Shown here: piece by piece, positions 23,141 to 32,587 of the stretch
Layout: the number at the start of each line of letters is the position of its first letter
Numbering within the stretch: position 1 is the first letter of the stretch
Origin: JAVVUJ01 sp964582545
GTDB taxonomy: Bacteria; Bacillota; Clostridia; Peptostreptococcales; Anaerovoracaceae
Assembly: GCA_964582545.1 (NCBI GenBank)
Contig: CAZOSB010000006.1
Coordinates: 32,604 to 96,603 of the forward strand
Length of the DNA stretch: 64,000 bases
Reading direction: 5' to 3'
Made by a program: the position numbers and the translations under genes
The notes under the pieces: generated by a model
Told to the model about the DNA's origin: nothing
The model's database searches: none
What the model saw: the letters and a program-made list of their open reading frames with translations, nothing else

Positions 23141-26100
23141 ATGATGATTAACCTATATTATGGTCGAGAGAATCTAAATAAAGAGCAATTTCTCTTTGAT
23201 GAAATCAAAGCGCAACTTGCCGAAATCAGGTTAAAAAAAGGTGCCTGTGAGAAGATTCTTTTATTAGTACCCGACCAGTTTACCTTGCAAGCCGAGAGAA
23301 ATGCTTTTGACTATCTAAAAATTCCAGGTATGTTGGAACTGGAAATTACCAGCATCTCCAGGTTAGGAGCCAAAATCCTAAAGGAAACAGGAGGGGCAAA
23401 ACGAGAGCATGTAGATCAATATGGTCGACATATGTTGCTTTCCCAAATCATTCGGCAAGAAAAGGAAAATCTATTAGCCTTTCAAGGTTTGGATCAAAAC
23501 CAATCCTTTATAAAGATGATGAATAACCTCATCTCTGAAATGAAACAATACAATGCAGATCCGGAAACCATCCTCAGCATTATGGAATCGCTGGATCCAT
23601 CTTCTCTTTTAAATAAAAAACTGAAAGATATCTATAACATCTACGATAAATATGAAAGTCGCCTGTCCGGAAAGCAATTAGATACCGAGGATTACATTAG
23701 TCTGTACACTGAGGGGATAAATCGATCAAAGCAATTAAGTAAATCAAAGATTTGGATCTTTGGTTTTGATTATTTTACCCCTAAAAATTTAAACGTTTTG
23801 GAAAAACTTTGTCTTAACACCTTGGAAGTAAATTTAATCTTTTGTCATAACGGAATTGATAAAGATAAAGAAAACGATCAAGAAATTTTTGCGATTACTG
23901 AAGAAATGATTCAGAGGATCATTGGGATCGCTGAAAAATGTGGAATTCCTTGCAAAAGAAAGGAAGTGCCCTTATCCTATGCTTTTTTAGCAAATCCTTT
24001 TTTGAGCCATTTGGAGTCCCAAGCTTTTGCATATCCTCACAAAGTTTATGGCAGCCCTAACGTCAGCAAAGTAGAAGGAAACGAAAAAGGATCGGCAGAA
24101 CGTGATTCGGATTTTCCCATCAAGCTTTGCGTGGCCGCCAATATCTATGCGGAAGCAGAGAGTGTTGCCCAATGTATCAGGTACCTGATTAGGGTAAAAA
24201 AACTGAGATACAAGGATATCTTGGTAATCTGCAATGACATGGAAACCAGAGGCTCGGTTCTTAAACGGGTTTTTGATCAATATGAAATCGGATGCTTCTT
24301 TGATGTGAAGAGGGATATTCTTCATCATCCGCAAATCCAGTTACTATTAAGCCTGATGGATCTAATGGTATACGGATGGACGCATGAAACCGTTTTTAAA
24401 ATCTTTAAAACAGGATTGTTTTTATTTGAAGCAGAAGATATTTGTTTATTGGAAAATTACGCGAAAAAGTATCGGCTGATTAGAGGAAAGTGGAAGAATC
24501 CTTTAAAATATGGACTGGAAGACTTAGATGGAGAGACCTCTGAAAAACTGGAGGAAATGCGACGGACAACCTATCAAATACTGCATAATCTTGAACAGGA
24601 TTTTAAGTCTGCGAAAAAAGCCTCTCAAAAGACAGAAATCCTAGTCGACTTTTTACAGGATTGTTTAGAGAGCTCCTTAAAGACAGAAGCTTTTCTTTCT
24701 TACTTGGAAGAAAATCATCATTTTGATTTCGCATTAGAAACATCTCAAGTTTGGAATACCACCATCAATATCTTTAATCAAATTGTAAACTTGATGGGAG
24801 AGGAAGAAATTACTACCAACGAATATGCGTTGCTTCTGAGAACCGGCTTTGAGGACGTGGAGATTGGCATTATTCCCCCCACTTTGGATGAAGTCTTGGT
24901 GGGAACAGCACAAAGAACCAGGGGGGGGAGGGTAAAGGCTTTATTAATTCTGGGAGCAAATGATGGCTTGTTGCCAAAGATAAACTCGGAGGAAGGCTTG
25001 TTAAATGAGGATGAAAAATCCGTGATCTTCTTTCAGGGTAGGGAAATTTGCAAGGTAGATAAGCTGAGAGTGATGGAAGAAACTTTGGCTATCTATAAGA
25101 TATTGGCAAAACCAGAGCAGTTTTTGTGGATGAGCTATTCCGCTACGGACATGGAAGGGAAGGAGTCAAAACCCTGTCTGCTTTTTAATAAAATCAGAGG
25201 AATCTTTCCCCAAATTGTTCCGGAAAAAGACATCCAGAACAGCGGGGATCCTGTGAATCTCATAGGAACGCCGAAAAGCACATTAAAGCACTTGTCTTTT
25301 GCCTTGCGTCAAGGAGAAGCTTTTGGAGAGACAAAGGAAGCGTGGGCTATTGCTTTGGATTGGTACTTAGGCAAGGAAGAGAACCGAGGCATACTATCTC
25401 CCCTGAAAAAAGGTCTTGCACCTTTTGATTCTAAAGAAAAGATTCAGGATAGTCTGGCAAAGGAACTTTATAAAAAGGAAAGCTTTAGCCCATCCCAGTT
25501 GGAGAAATATGCCAAATGCCCCTTTTCCTATTTTATGACCTATGGCTTAAAACCTGAAGAGGAAGAAGAGTTTCGGGTTACCGGACGAGATATGGGAGAT
25601 ATCTATCATAGAGTCCTTATGCAGGCCACCCAGAGCCTCACATTAGAGGAATACCCTATCACAGGTGAGGAGTCACCTTGGATGAATGTTTCTCAGGAGC
25701 AATGTAAGGAGCTGGTGGAAGGACTGCTTGAGAAGGAGACTCACGGGTACAAGGGCGGACTTCTTCAGCAGGGTGGTGAAGAAAAATACAGAATGAATCG
25801 GATGAAAGAGGTCTGCGGGGAAGCTTTATGGGCATTGGTGGGACAGGTTCGCGCAGGTAGTATTGAAAAAATTTATTTTGAGGCAAAATTTGGAAAGGGT
25901 TCAGACGGTGTTTTTCCGCCTATATCCTTAAGTGCTGACGGGAAACAGTTTACCATTGAAGGTAAAATCGATAGAGTGGATCAGCTGCAGGGAAGCTATG
26001 CAAAAATTATTGACTATAAATCCGGAAAAGAAAAATTTTCATTAAAGGAAGCTAGGGCAGGGCTGAAGCTTCAGCTTCTCTTATACCTGAAAGCCACTAG

Positions 26101-26551
26101 GATGAAGCCTGCGGGAGTATTTTACTTTGAAATAGGGGAAACTCCTATTGATGCAACAGAAATTAGCAACGAGGAATATGCAGGAAAGGTACAGGAGGAA
26201 AAGGAAAAGACTTATAAGTTGGATGGAATTGTTTTGGATGATGAGGCTATCATTGAAAGTATCGCGGGAGAGTTTTCCGGATATTCTCAAATCCTTCAGG
26301 TCAGAAAAACCAAAGAAGGCAACTATGCGGGAACCAATGATGAGCGAATTCTCACAGAAGAAGAATTTCAGCAGTTAGGGGAGGAAGTAATGGAACGGGT
26401 AACGGAAACTTGCCATGACTTAAGCACCGGCAAAATTTATATTTCACCCGCAAAAACCAACACTACAACGGCTTGTGAATTTTGTGCCTTCGGGGGGGTC
26501 TGTATTTTTGACTTAGCCTTTGACGGATGTTCCTATAATATGATAAAATAG
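23141..26551 (+). CDS. addB: ATP-dependent helicase/nuclease subunit B (AddB)
   Basis: A 1136-residue protein of usual AddB length. AddB with AddA processes DNA double-strand ends for recombination. The C-terminal nuclease domain carries IDYKSGK (Asp/Lys of the RecB-type active site, near residue 955). It also has the iron-sulfur cluster ligands: a Cys in KYAKCPFSYF (near 792) and CEFCAFGGVC near the C-terminus, in the Cx2Cx5C spacing typical of AddB. The N-terminal Walker A region reads YGRENLNKEQ, lacking the second and third glycines of GxxGxGK[ST], so ATP binding by this subunit may be lost. The next gene is cysK, not addA. Confidence 0.92.
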   Translation: MMINLYYGRENLNKEQFLFDEIKAQLAEIRLKKGACEKILLLVPDQFTLQAERNAFDYLKIPGMLELEITSISRLGAKILKETGGAKREHVDQYGRHMLLSQIIRQEKENLLAFQGLDQNQSFIKMMNNLISEMKQYNADPETILSIMESLDPSSLLNKKLKDIYNIYDKYESRLSGKQLDTEDYISLYTEGINRSKQLSKSKIWIFGFDYFTPKNLNVLEKLCLNTLEVNLIFCHNGIDKDKENDQEIFAITEEMIQRIIGIAEKCGIPCKRKEVPLSYAFLANPFLSHLESQAFAYPHKVYGSPNVSKVEGNEKGSAERDSDFPIKLCVAANIYAEAESVAQCIRYLIRVKKLRYKDILVICNDMETRGSVLKRVFDQYEIGCFFDVKRDILHHPQIQLLLSLMDLMVYGWTHETVFKIFKTGLFLFEAEDICLLENYAKKYRLIRGKWKNPLKYGLEDLDGETSEKLEEMRRTTYQILHNLEQDFKSAKKASQKTEILVDFLQDCLESSLKTEAFLSYLEENHHFDFALETSQVWNTTINIFNQIVNLMGEEEITTNEYALLLRTGFEDVEIGIIPPTLDEVLVGTAQRTRGGRVKALLILGANDGLLPKINSEEGLLNEDEKSVIFFQGREICKVDKLRVMEETLAIYKILAKPEQFLWMSYSATDMEGKESKPCLLFNKIRGIFPQIVPEKDIQNSGDPVNLIGTPKSTLKHLSFALRQGEAFGETKEAWAIALDWYLGKEENRGILSPLKKGLAPFDSKEKIQDSLAKELYKKESFSPSQLEKYAKCPFSYFMTYGLKPEEEEEFRVTGRDMGDIYHRVLMQATQSLTLEEYPITGEESPWMNVSQEQCKELVEGLLEKETHGYKGGLLQQGGEEKYRMNRMKEVCGEALWALVGQVRAGSIEKIYFEAKFGKGSDGVFPPISLSADGKQFTIEGKIDRVDQLQGSYAKIIDYKSGKEKFSLKEARAGLKLQLLLYLKATRMKPAGVFYFEIGETPIDATEISNEEYAGKVQEEKEKTYKLDGIVLDDEAIIESIAGEFSGYSQILQVRKTKEGNYAGTNDERILTEEEFQQLGEEVMERVTETCHDLSTGKIYISPAKTNTTTACEFCAFGGVCIFDLAFDGCSYNMIK

Positions 26552-26582
26552 TGAATCATACATTTCAATAAGGGGGAGTAAT

Positions 26583-27512
26583 ATGAAGATTGCAAAAGAT
26601 TTAACGAAGTTGATCGGGCATACGCCCATGGTGTATCTCAATAAATATTGCCGAGAGGTCGGTGCCACAGAGGCATCCCTCATCGCTAAGTTGGAATATT
26701 TTAACCCATTGGGAAGCATCAAAGACAGAGCAGCTTTAGCCATGATTGAAGATGCGGAGGAAAGTGGGTTGCTGAGACCCGGCAGTGTGATTATTGAGCC
26801 CACCAGTGGAAACACGGGCATTGGTTTGGCTTTTGTTTCCAAGGTGAAAGGGTATCGAATTATATTGACGATGCCTGAGACAATGAGTATAGAAAGAAGA
26901 AATCTGCTGACGGCCTTAGGTGCGGAAATCGTCCTTACACCCGGCAAAGCCGGAATGTCGGGAGCCATTCAGGAGGCGGAAAAACTAGCGGTCGAAACGC
27001 CCCATTCCTTTATTCCCGGTCAGTTTACCAATCCTGCAAATCCTAGGGTTCATAGGGAAATCACCGCAGAGGAAATCTGGCACGATACAGACGGTCAAGT
27101 GGATATCTTTGTAGCTGGAGTAGGTACGGGCGGTACCATCACCGGGGTGGGAGAAGGCCTGAAAAGTCATAGTGCCTTTGTGAAAATTGTTGCAGTGGAA
27201 CCCTTTGATTCTCCGGTTCTGTCAGGGGGTGAGGCAGGTCCTCATAAACTTCAGGGCATCGGGGCCGGATTTGTGCCTGCTGTTTTAAATGTAAATATCA
27301 TCGATGAGATCATCAAGGTAAAGGCTGAGGATGCCTTTGAAACCTCCAGAATATTAGCTGCTGCAGAGGGACTTTTGGTGGGTATTTCTGCAGGTGCAGC
27401 CGTGTATGCAGGAGCTCAGTTGGCTAGGCGTGAAGAAAATATAGGGAAAAATATCGTGGTACTGCTTCCAGATACGGGGGAAAGGTACTTGTCCACAGAT
27501 TTATATATATAA
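26583..27512 (+). CDS. cysK: Cysteine synthase (O-acetylserine sulfhydrylase)
   Basis: A 309-residue PLP enzyme of fold type II. The Schiff-base lysine is Lys47 in NPLGSIKDRA. The substrate loop is TSGNTGIGLAF (residues about 77-87) and the phosphate-binding loop is GVGTGGTITGVG. It makes L-cysteine from O-acetyl-L-serine and sulfide in the cytoplasm. SD GGGGGAG; 31 nt after addB. No CymR-type or S-box sequence is obvious upstream. Full length, and no residue is visibly missing. A CBS-type or related beta-replacing activity cannot be excluded by sequence alone. Confidence 0.92.
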   Translation: MKIAKDLTKLIGHTPMVYLNKYCREVGATEASLIAKLEYFNPLGSIKDRAALAMIEDAEESGLLRPGSVIIEPTSGNTGIGLAFVSKVKGYRIILTMPETMSIERRNLLTALGAEIVLTPGKAGMSGAIQEAEKLAVETPHSFIPGQFTNPANPRVHREITAEEIWHDTDGQVDIFVAGVGTGGTITGVGEGLKSHSAFVKIVAVEPFDSPVLSGGEAGPHKLQGIGAGFVPAVLNVNIIDEIIKVKAEDAFETSRILAAAEGLLVGISAGAAVYAGAQLARREENIGKNIVVLLPDTGERYLSTDLYI

Positions 27513-27557
27513 TATTAGTTAACAATGAAAAACGAGGTTTCTCATTGCTAACTAATA
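27513..27557 (+). terminator. Hairpin after cysK
   Basis: TATTAGTTA-a-CAATGA (27513-27528) pairs with TCATTG-c-TAACTAATA (27542-27557). The left arm starts at the stop codon region of cysK. No clear T run follows, so it may act as a processing or weak termination site between cysK and the acyl-CoA synthetase genes. Confidence 0.5.
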
Positions 27558-27597
27558 TAAAATATCTGTGCTCGATAATGGAAACGAGGATTAAGGA

Positions 27598-29334
27598 ATG
27601 AATAGCATCAAATATAAAGATTCAATTTATGTTCATCGTCCCATAACAAATTTAAAAGAAATGCTCTATTCCAGCGCGGATATGTACGGAGAAAGAGCTG
27701 CGTTTTTAGTAAAGGATAGACCTGGAGGCGCATATAGACCAATAGATTTCCATCAGCTGCGAGAAGATGTGGATGGGCTGGGAACAGCTCTGCTAAATAT
27801 GGGCTTATCCGGCAAAAAGATAGCCGTTATCGGTGAAAATCGATATGAATGGGTAGTGACCTATCTGGCCACCGTTTGCGGGACAGGTGTGGTGGTGCCT
27901 TTAGATAGAGAACTTCCTACCAATGAGATTGCCAACCTGTTAAGCAGATCCGAAGCTACGGCCGTGGTTTACTCCAGTAAGCTGGAAACTTCCGTCTTAG
28001 AGTCGGTAAAAGAAGTAGAATCTGTGGAGTACCTCATCAGCATGGACAAAAAACATCACGATGAAAGTATTGGATTTTACTCCTTAAAGCAGTTGATTGT
28101 GCAAGGAAGACAGCTTGTTAAGGAAGAAAAGCGATATTTCATAGAAACGGAGATAGACAATGAAGCGCTTTGTTCCATTCTCTTTACATCCGGTACCACG
28201 GGAATGGCAAAGGGAGTTATGTTATCCCATAAAAATATTACAGCTAATGTTTACAATATGTCCAAGTACGTGGACGTGTCTCAAAACCAGACAGGATTAT
28301 CCGTTTTGCCCATGCACCATACCTATGAACTTACCTGCCATGTGTTTACTTCCATCTACCAAGGTTGTACGGTTGCGATTTGCGAGGGGTTAAAGTATAT
28401 TGTAAAGAATATGGCAGAGTCTAAGGCTACGATTCTATTAGGCGTACCCTTGATCTTTGAATCCATGCATAAAAAGGTTTGGAAAAAGGCAGAACTCAGC
28501 GGAAAAGCAGATAAGATGCGAGCAGCGGTGCAACTTGCAAAAAAATTAGAAAAGTTTAATATAAAATCAATGAAAAAGTTGTTTAAAGCGGTGCATCAGG
28601 CTATGGGCGGAAATATGCAGCTTTTCATTTCCGGTGCAGCCGCCATAGATCCGGAGGTAATTGAAGATTTTAATGCTATGGGTGTTACCATGATTCAAGG
28701 GTACGGTATGACGGAAAATGCTCCCATTATTGCGGTGAACAAGGACCGTTATCACAAGGCAGCCTCTGTGGGCTTCCCTATGCCGGGAACGGAAGTGCAA
28801 ATCGTGGATCAGGATGAAAGCGGAGTGGGTGAGATTATCTGCAAGGGGGATTCCGTCATGTTGGGTTATTATAATGACCCAGGGGAGACTGCCCGAGTCA
28901 TTAAAGATGGTTGGCTCTATACGGGAGATTACGGTTACTTTGACAGAGATGGATTTCTGTATATTTCAGGACGGAAAAAGAATGTAATTATTACAAAAAA
29001 CGGAAAGAACGTGTTTCCGGAAGAAATAGAGCTGTATTTGAATAAAAATTCACTTATTAAAGAAGTAGTAGTCTATGGCTTAAATGAAGAGGATGGAGAT
29101 ACGGTCATCTGCGCAGAAATTGTTCCTGACCTAGAAAGCTTGGAAGAAGAAGTGGGGAAGGTTTCAGAAGGGGAGCTGCGGCGGATTCTTCAAGATATTA
29201 TTCACAGTACCAATGAGCTGATGGCACCGTACAAGCGGGTAAAGAGGTTTGAAATCAGGGATACGGAGTTTGAAAAAACAACGACAAAGAAGATTAAAAG
29301 ACACAGCAACTATGGTCAAAAGGAGAAGGAGTGA
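27598..29334 (+). CDS. AMP-forming long-chain acyl-CoA synthetase-like enzyme (copy 1)
   Basis: A 578-residue adenylate-forming enzyme. Motifs: P-loop LFTSGTTGMAKGVMLSH, IQGYGMTENAP (A4/A5), YTGDYGYFD (A7) and GRKKNVIITKNGKNVFPEE (A8/hinge). It ends with an A10-like lysine region KTTTKKIKR. The class activates carboxylic acids to acyl-AMP and then acyl-CoA; similarity to FadD/FACL types suggests a medium/long-chain acid, but chain length is unpredictable. It overlaps the next synthetase by 4 nt, forming an operon of two paralogues plus a racemase. Confidence 0.85.
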   Translation: MNSIKYKDSIYVHRPITNLKEMLYSSADMYGERAAFLVKDRPGGAYRPIDFHQLREDVDGLGTALLNMGLSGKKIAVIGENRYEWVVTYLATVCGTGVVVPLDRELPTNEIANLLSRSEATAVVYSSKLETSVLESVKEVESVEYLISMDKKHHDESIGFYSLKQLIVQGRQLVKEEKRYFIETEIDNEALCSILFTSGTTGMAKGVMLSHKNITANVYNMSKYVDVSQNQTGLSVLPMHHTYELTCHVFTSIYQGCTVAICEGLKYIVKNMAESKATILLGVPLIFESMHKKVWKKAELSGKADKMRAAVQLAKKLEKFNIKSMKKLFKAVHQAMGGNMQLFISGAAAIDPEVIEDFNAMGVTMIQGYGMTENAPIIAVNKDRYHKAASVGFPMPGTEVQIVDQDESGVGEIICKGDSVMLGYYNDPGETARVIKDGWLYTGDYGYFDRDGFLYISGRKKNVIITKNGKNVFPEEIELYLNKNSLIKEVVVYGLNEEDGDTVICAEIVPDLESLEEEVGKVSEGELRRILQDIIHSTNELMAPYKRVKRFEIRDTEFEKTTTKKIKRHSNYGQKEKE

Positions 29335-31145
29335 GTTGGGTGACCTCGGGGGAAATGGAAAAAATTAAAATTGAGCAACTTTTATATGCTGAAGAGGTAG
29401 TAAAGAATATTAAGGAGTCCAAGGACAAAAGAGTACAATATAGGGACAGCAGACCCATTATGGATTTAAAACATATGTGGGAAACCAGCGTGGATCTCTA
29501 TGCAGATAGAGCAGCGTTCCACGTAAAGGATAAGCCTACGGAAACTTATAGACAGATCACATATGGGGAAGCGGACAAAGATATAAAAGCATTGATGACA
29601 GCTTTGGTTGCTTTAGATCTAAAGGGAAAGAACATTGCGATTATCGGGGATAACTCCTACCAATGGGCGATTTCCTATTTGGCTGTGGTCTGTGGCACGG
29701 GAGTGGTGGTTCCTTTGGACAAAGAGCTTCCGGACAATGAGCTGGAGTTGCTTGTCAGGACAGCAGAGGTGGAGTGCGTTCTCTATGCTGGGAAGTACTC
29801 CAAAGTATTCCAAAGTATGAGGGAAAAAGAAAACATTCCATTAAAGTGTTTTATCAATCTTAATGGAAGGGAAAGCAACGAAAGTGAGCACGCATTAAAG
29901 GATGTATTATCACTGGGAAGAAAGAGAAGAGAAGACGGGGATTCTTCTTTTGAAGAGGCCTTTATTCAGAGGGACGAAATGAATATTTTGTTGTTCACCT
30001 CAGGAACAACCGGTATATCCAAGGGTGTCATGCTTTCCCATGGGAACATCGTGGAGGATTTAATGGCTGCGCCCACCCTCTTAAAGGTCATGCCGGAAGA
30101 TGTGTTTTTTTCGGTGCTGCCCGTACATCACACTTATGAATGCACCTGCGGATTTTTAATGCCGCTGTATAAGGGAGCATCCATAGCCTACTGCGAGGGA
30201 TTAAAATATATCGTCAAGAATCTTTCAGAGGTCAAACCTACCATTTTTTTAGGAGTTCCTTTGATTTTTGAGAGTCTTTATAGGAAAATTTGGCAAAACG
30301 TTCGTAAGAGTGGAAAAGAAAAAACTTTAAAAAAGATGATTTCCTTAAATAATAGAACAAAAAAAATAGGTATGGATTTAGCACCGCTATTGTTCAAAAA
30401 AATTACTGCGGTATTTGGGGGGCGGATGAGGATGATGATCTGTGGAGGAGCAGCGATTGACCCTAACGTCCTACAGGGGATTAGAGACTTTGGGATTCCG
30501 GCATTGCAGGGTTATGGTCTCACGGAGTGCTCTCCAATCTGTGCTCTCAATCCTGATGGGTACATCAAAAATCACTCTGCAGGTTATCCGCTGCCGGGAT
30601 TTCATATTAAAATCTATAATCCGGATGGCGAAACGGGAATTGGAGAAATTTGTACTGCCGGGAAAAATGTGATGATGGGGTATTACCGGAATGAAGAGGC
30701 TTCCAGAGAGGTGCTTTTAGATGGGTGGTTTCATACGGGAGACTTGGGATATCTGGACGAGGATGGTTACGTAATTATAACCGGAAGACAAAAAAATGTA
30801 ATCATTACGAAAAATGGTAAGAATGTTTTCCCCGAAGAAATAGAGTCATACTTGGGCAAAATTCCATTTGTGGCAGAATGCTTAGTTTGGGGGAAAGATA
30901 CCCACGATGGAAAAGATACCGTGATCGCTGCCACGGTTCGTCTAGAGGAAGAAGAAGTAAAAGAGATGCTAGGTGAGAACTATACGAAGGAGCAAGCGCT
31001 AAACACTCTGTGGAAGCATCTCAATCCTATCAATGAAGCACTTCCTTACTTTAAACGTATTAGGCACATAATCTTACGAGAAGAGGAATTTGAAAAGACC
31101 ACAGGCAAGAAGATCAAAAGGTTTGTGGAATCCAATAAGGAGTAA
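29331..31145 (+). CDS. AMP-forming long-chain acyl-CoA synthetase-like enzyme (copy 2)
   Basis: A 604-residue paralogue of the preceding gene, sharing nearly all core motifs (LFTSGTTGISKGVMLSH, LQGYGLTECSP, HTGDLGYLD, GRQKNVIITKNGKNVFPEE, KTTGKKIKR). It has an N-terminal extension of about 25 residues. Start GTG 29331 overlaps the previous stop and has SD AAAGGAG; an ATG at 29355 is an alternative. The pair most likely arose by tandem duplication, and the variable middle suggests different acyl substrates. It is followed 3 nt later by the racemase gene, so one transcript carries all three. Confidence 0.85.
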   Translation: MSWVTSGEMEKIKIEQLLYAEEVVKNIKESKDKRVQYRDSRPIMDLKHMWETSVDLYADRAAFHVKDKPTETYRQITYGEADKDIKALMTALVALDLKGKNIAIIGDNSYQWAISYLAVVCGTGVVVPLDKELPDNELELLVRTAEVECVLYAGKYSKVFQSMREKENIPLKCFINLNGRESNESEHALKDVLSLGRKRREDGDSSFEEAFIQRDEMNILLFTSGTTGISKGVMLSHGNIVEDLMAAPTLLKVMPEDVFFSVLPVHHTYECTCGFLMPLYKGASIAYCEGLKYIVKNLSEVKPTIFLGVPLIFESLYRKIWQNVRKSGKEKTLKKMISLNNRTKKIGMDLAPLLFKKITAVFGGRMRMMICGGAAIDPNVLQGIRDFGIPALQGYGLTECSPICALNPDGYIKNHSAGYPLPGFHIKIYNPDGETGIGEICTAGKNVMMGYYRNEEASREVLLDGWFHTGDLGYLDEDGYVIITGRQKNVIITKNGKNVFPEEIESYLGKIPFVAECLVWGKDTHDGKDTVIAATVRLEEEEVKEMLGENYTKEQALNTLWKHLNPINEALPYFKRIRHIILREEEFEKTTGKKIKRFVESNKE

Positions 31146-31148
31146 AAT

Positions 31149-32246
31149 ATGAGCAAGGAGTTAGGATACCCCAGAGTAGAACTGGATTTAAAAAAACTAA
31201 AACACAACATCGATGCTGCCGTTGAAATATGCAGAAAACAAGGCGTTGGAATCGCAGGTGTAGTAAAGGGCTTTAATGGTCTTAAAGAAGGCATGGCCCT
31301 CTATGAGCAATCGGATTGTGATTTTGTGGCATCCTCCAGGTTAGAGCAGTTGGAAGGGGCAAGGGAAATAGGAATTACAAAACCATTGATGCTGATTCGG
31401 GTTCCCATGCTCAGTGAAGTGGCTGAGGCGGTAAGGTTGGCAGATCTTAGCTTGAATTCTGAGATAGAGGTACTCAAAGCATTAAATGCAGAGGCTGGGA
31501 ATCAGAAAAAGATTCACGGCGTTATTCTGATGGTAGACTTGGGAGATTTGAGGGAGGGTTTCTGGGATGGCAATGAACTTCTACAAGCGGCGCTATTGGT
31601 AGAACATGATTTAAAGAATCTAGAATTGCGAGGCATCGGCACCAACTTGGGATGTTATGGTTCTGTTGCGGCCACACCTGAAAAGATGGAAGAGTTGATC
31701 GCTCATGCAGAAATAATCGAAAAGGCCATTGGGCGGCAGCTGGAAATTATATCCGGTGGTGCTACCAGTTCTCTTCCCTTGGTGCTCAAAGAGCAGATGC
31801 CTGCGAGAATCAACAACTTGCGTTTGGGAGAGGGAATCATCCTAGGCAAAGATCTCATGGATCTCTATGGTTACGATATGAGCTTTTTAAATCAGGATGC
31901 CTTTATTCTAAAGGCAGAAATCATCGAATTAAAAGATAAGCCGACCTACCCGGTGGGAGAATTGGCTTTTGACGCCTTTGGTAATGTGGGAACCTATGAA
32001 GATCGGGGCATCCGTAAGAGGGCCTTGCTGGCATTAGGGAAGGTGGACTTTGCCTACCCGGAAAGCTTAATTCCTGTTCAGGATGATGTTCAGGTCTTAG
32101 GGGCCAGCAGTGACCATTTGATTATTGATGTGGAAGACAGTAAGAGGGATTGGAAGGTGGGAGATGTCATGGAATTTTATCTCTGCTATGCAACTATTGT
32201 TTTTGTAACAAATTCCCCGAATATACAGATTGTCTGTAAAAATTAA
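31149..32246 (+). CDS. Alanine/ornithine racemase-family PLP enzyme
   Basis: A 365-residue fold-III PLP protein. Lys40 (AGVVKGFNG) is the predicted Schiff-base lysine in the N-terminal TIM barrel, and SGGATSSLP probably forms the phosphate-binding loop. The C-terminal beta domain is present. The pattern fits the clostridial alanine/ornithine racemase group, which includes the ornithine racemase Orr of Clostridium sticklandii (D-ornithine for the oxidative/reductive ornithine pathway). No ornithine aminomutase or other pathway gene lies in the window, so the substrate is open. Upstream partners are two acyl-CoA synthetases. SD AAGGAG. Confidence 0.75.
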   Translation: MSKELGYPRVELDLKKLKHNIDAAVEICRKQGVGIAGVVKGFNGLKEGMALYEQSDCDFVASSRLEQLEGAREIGITKPLMLIRVPMLSEVAEAVRLADLSLNSEIEVLKALNAEAGNQKKIHGVILMVDLGDLREGFWDGNELLQAALLVEHDLKNLELRGIGTNLGCYGSVAATPEKMEELIAHAEIIEKAIGRQLEIISGGATSSLPLVLKEQMPARINNLRLGEGIILGKDLMDLYGYDMSFLNQDAFILKAEIIELKDKPTYPVGELAFDAFGNVGTYEDRGIRKRALLALGKVDFAYPESLIPVQDDVQVLGASSDHLIIDVEDSKRDWKVGDVMEFYLCYATIVFVTNSPNIQIVCKN

Positions 32247-32281
32247 ACATGATATAAATTTTAGAATTTTAATGGCTAAAG

Positions 32282-32316
32282 AAAAAGAGTTGCTCTCGTA
32301 AGAACAACTCTTTTTT
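32282..32316. terminator. Bidirectional terminator
   Basis: AAAAAGAGTTG (32282-32292) pairs with CAACTCTTTTT (32305-32315). A U-rich tail follows on the plus strand and an A-rich flank gives one on the minus strand. It lies between the racemase gene (plus) and the DUF1540 gene (minus). Confidence 0.85.
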
Positions 32317-32319
32317 TCT

Positions 32320-32487
32320 CTATTTCGCTGCAAAAGACTGACAGTCAGTACATTTGCTTTCTGTAGGGCTCTTTTCGTGAGTACCTACTTGAATAGAGGC
32401 TAATGTGCAGTAATCTGCTCCGGAACAGTGATATGCACATTCAGGCACCAGGCATTTGATGCTAGGGTTTCCATCTTTTTGATTCAT
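32320..32487 (-). CDS. DUF1540-type small Cys-rich protein
   Basis: A 55-residue protein read from the ATG at 32487 with SD AGGAGGG. Six cysteines are spaced IKCLVPECAYHCSGADYC and CTDCQSF. This is the DUF1540 pattern (Cx4-5Cx3C...C, then a C-terminal CxxCxxF), a family of small presumed metal-binding proteins common in Clostridia. Function unknown. It is a monocistronic gene convergent with the racemase gene and sharing its terminator. Confidence 0.8.
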   Translation of the reverse strand: MNQKDGNPSIKCLVPECAYHCSGADYCTLASIQVGTHEKSPTESKCTDCQSFAAK

Positions 32488-32587
32488 ATTTTCCCTCCTG
32501 AAATTTGTAGAGAATGACGAAATGTATCCTCAATTCTATTAAACAGTAGTAGTCTTTCCGAAATCAAAAAGTTTCATACATAATGTT

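Noticed and set aside
32535..32577. A seventh TGAAACTTTT sequence on the minus strand, upstream of the DUF1540 gene
   Set aside because: At the expected offset of 37 nt the sequence is ATAGAA, not a TATAAT-like -10, and the GCNNAGAAA half of the element is missing. Probably chance in A+T-rich DNA.
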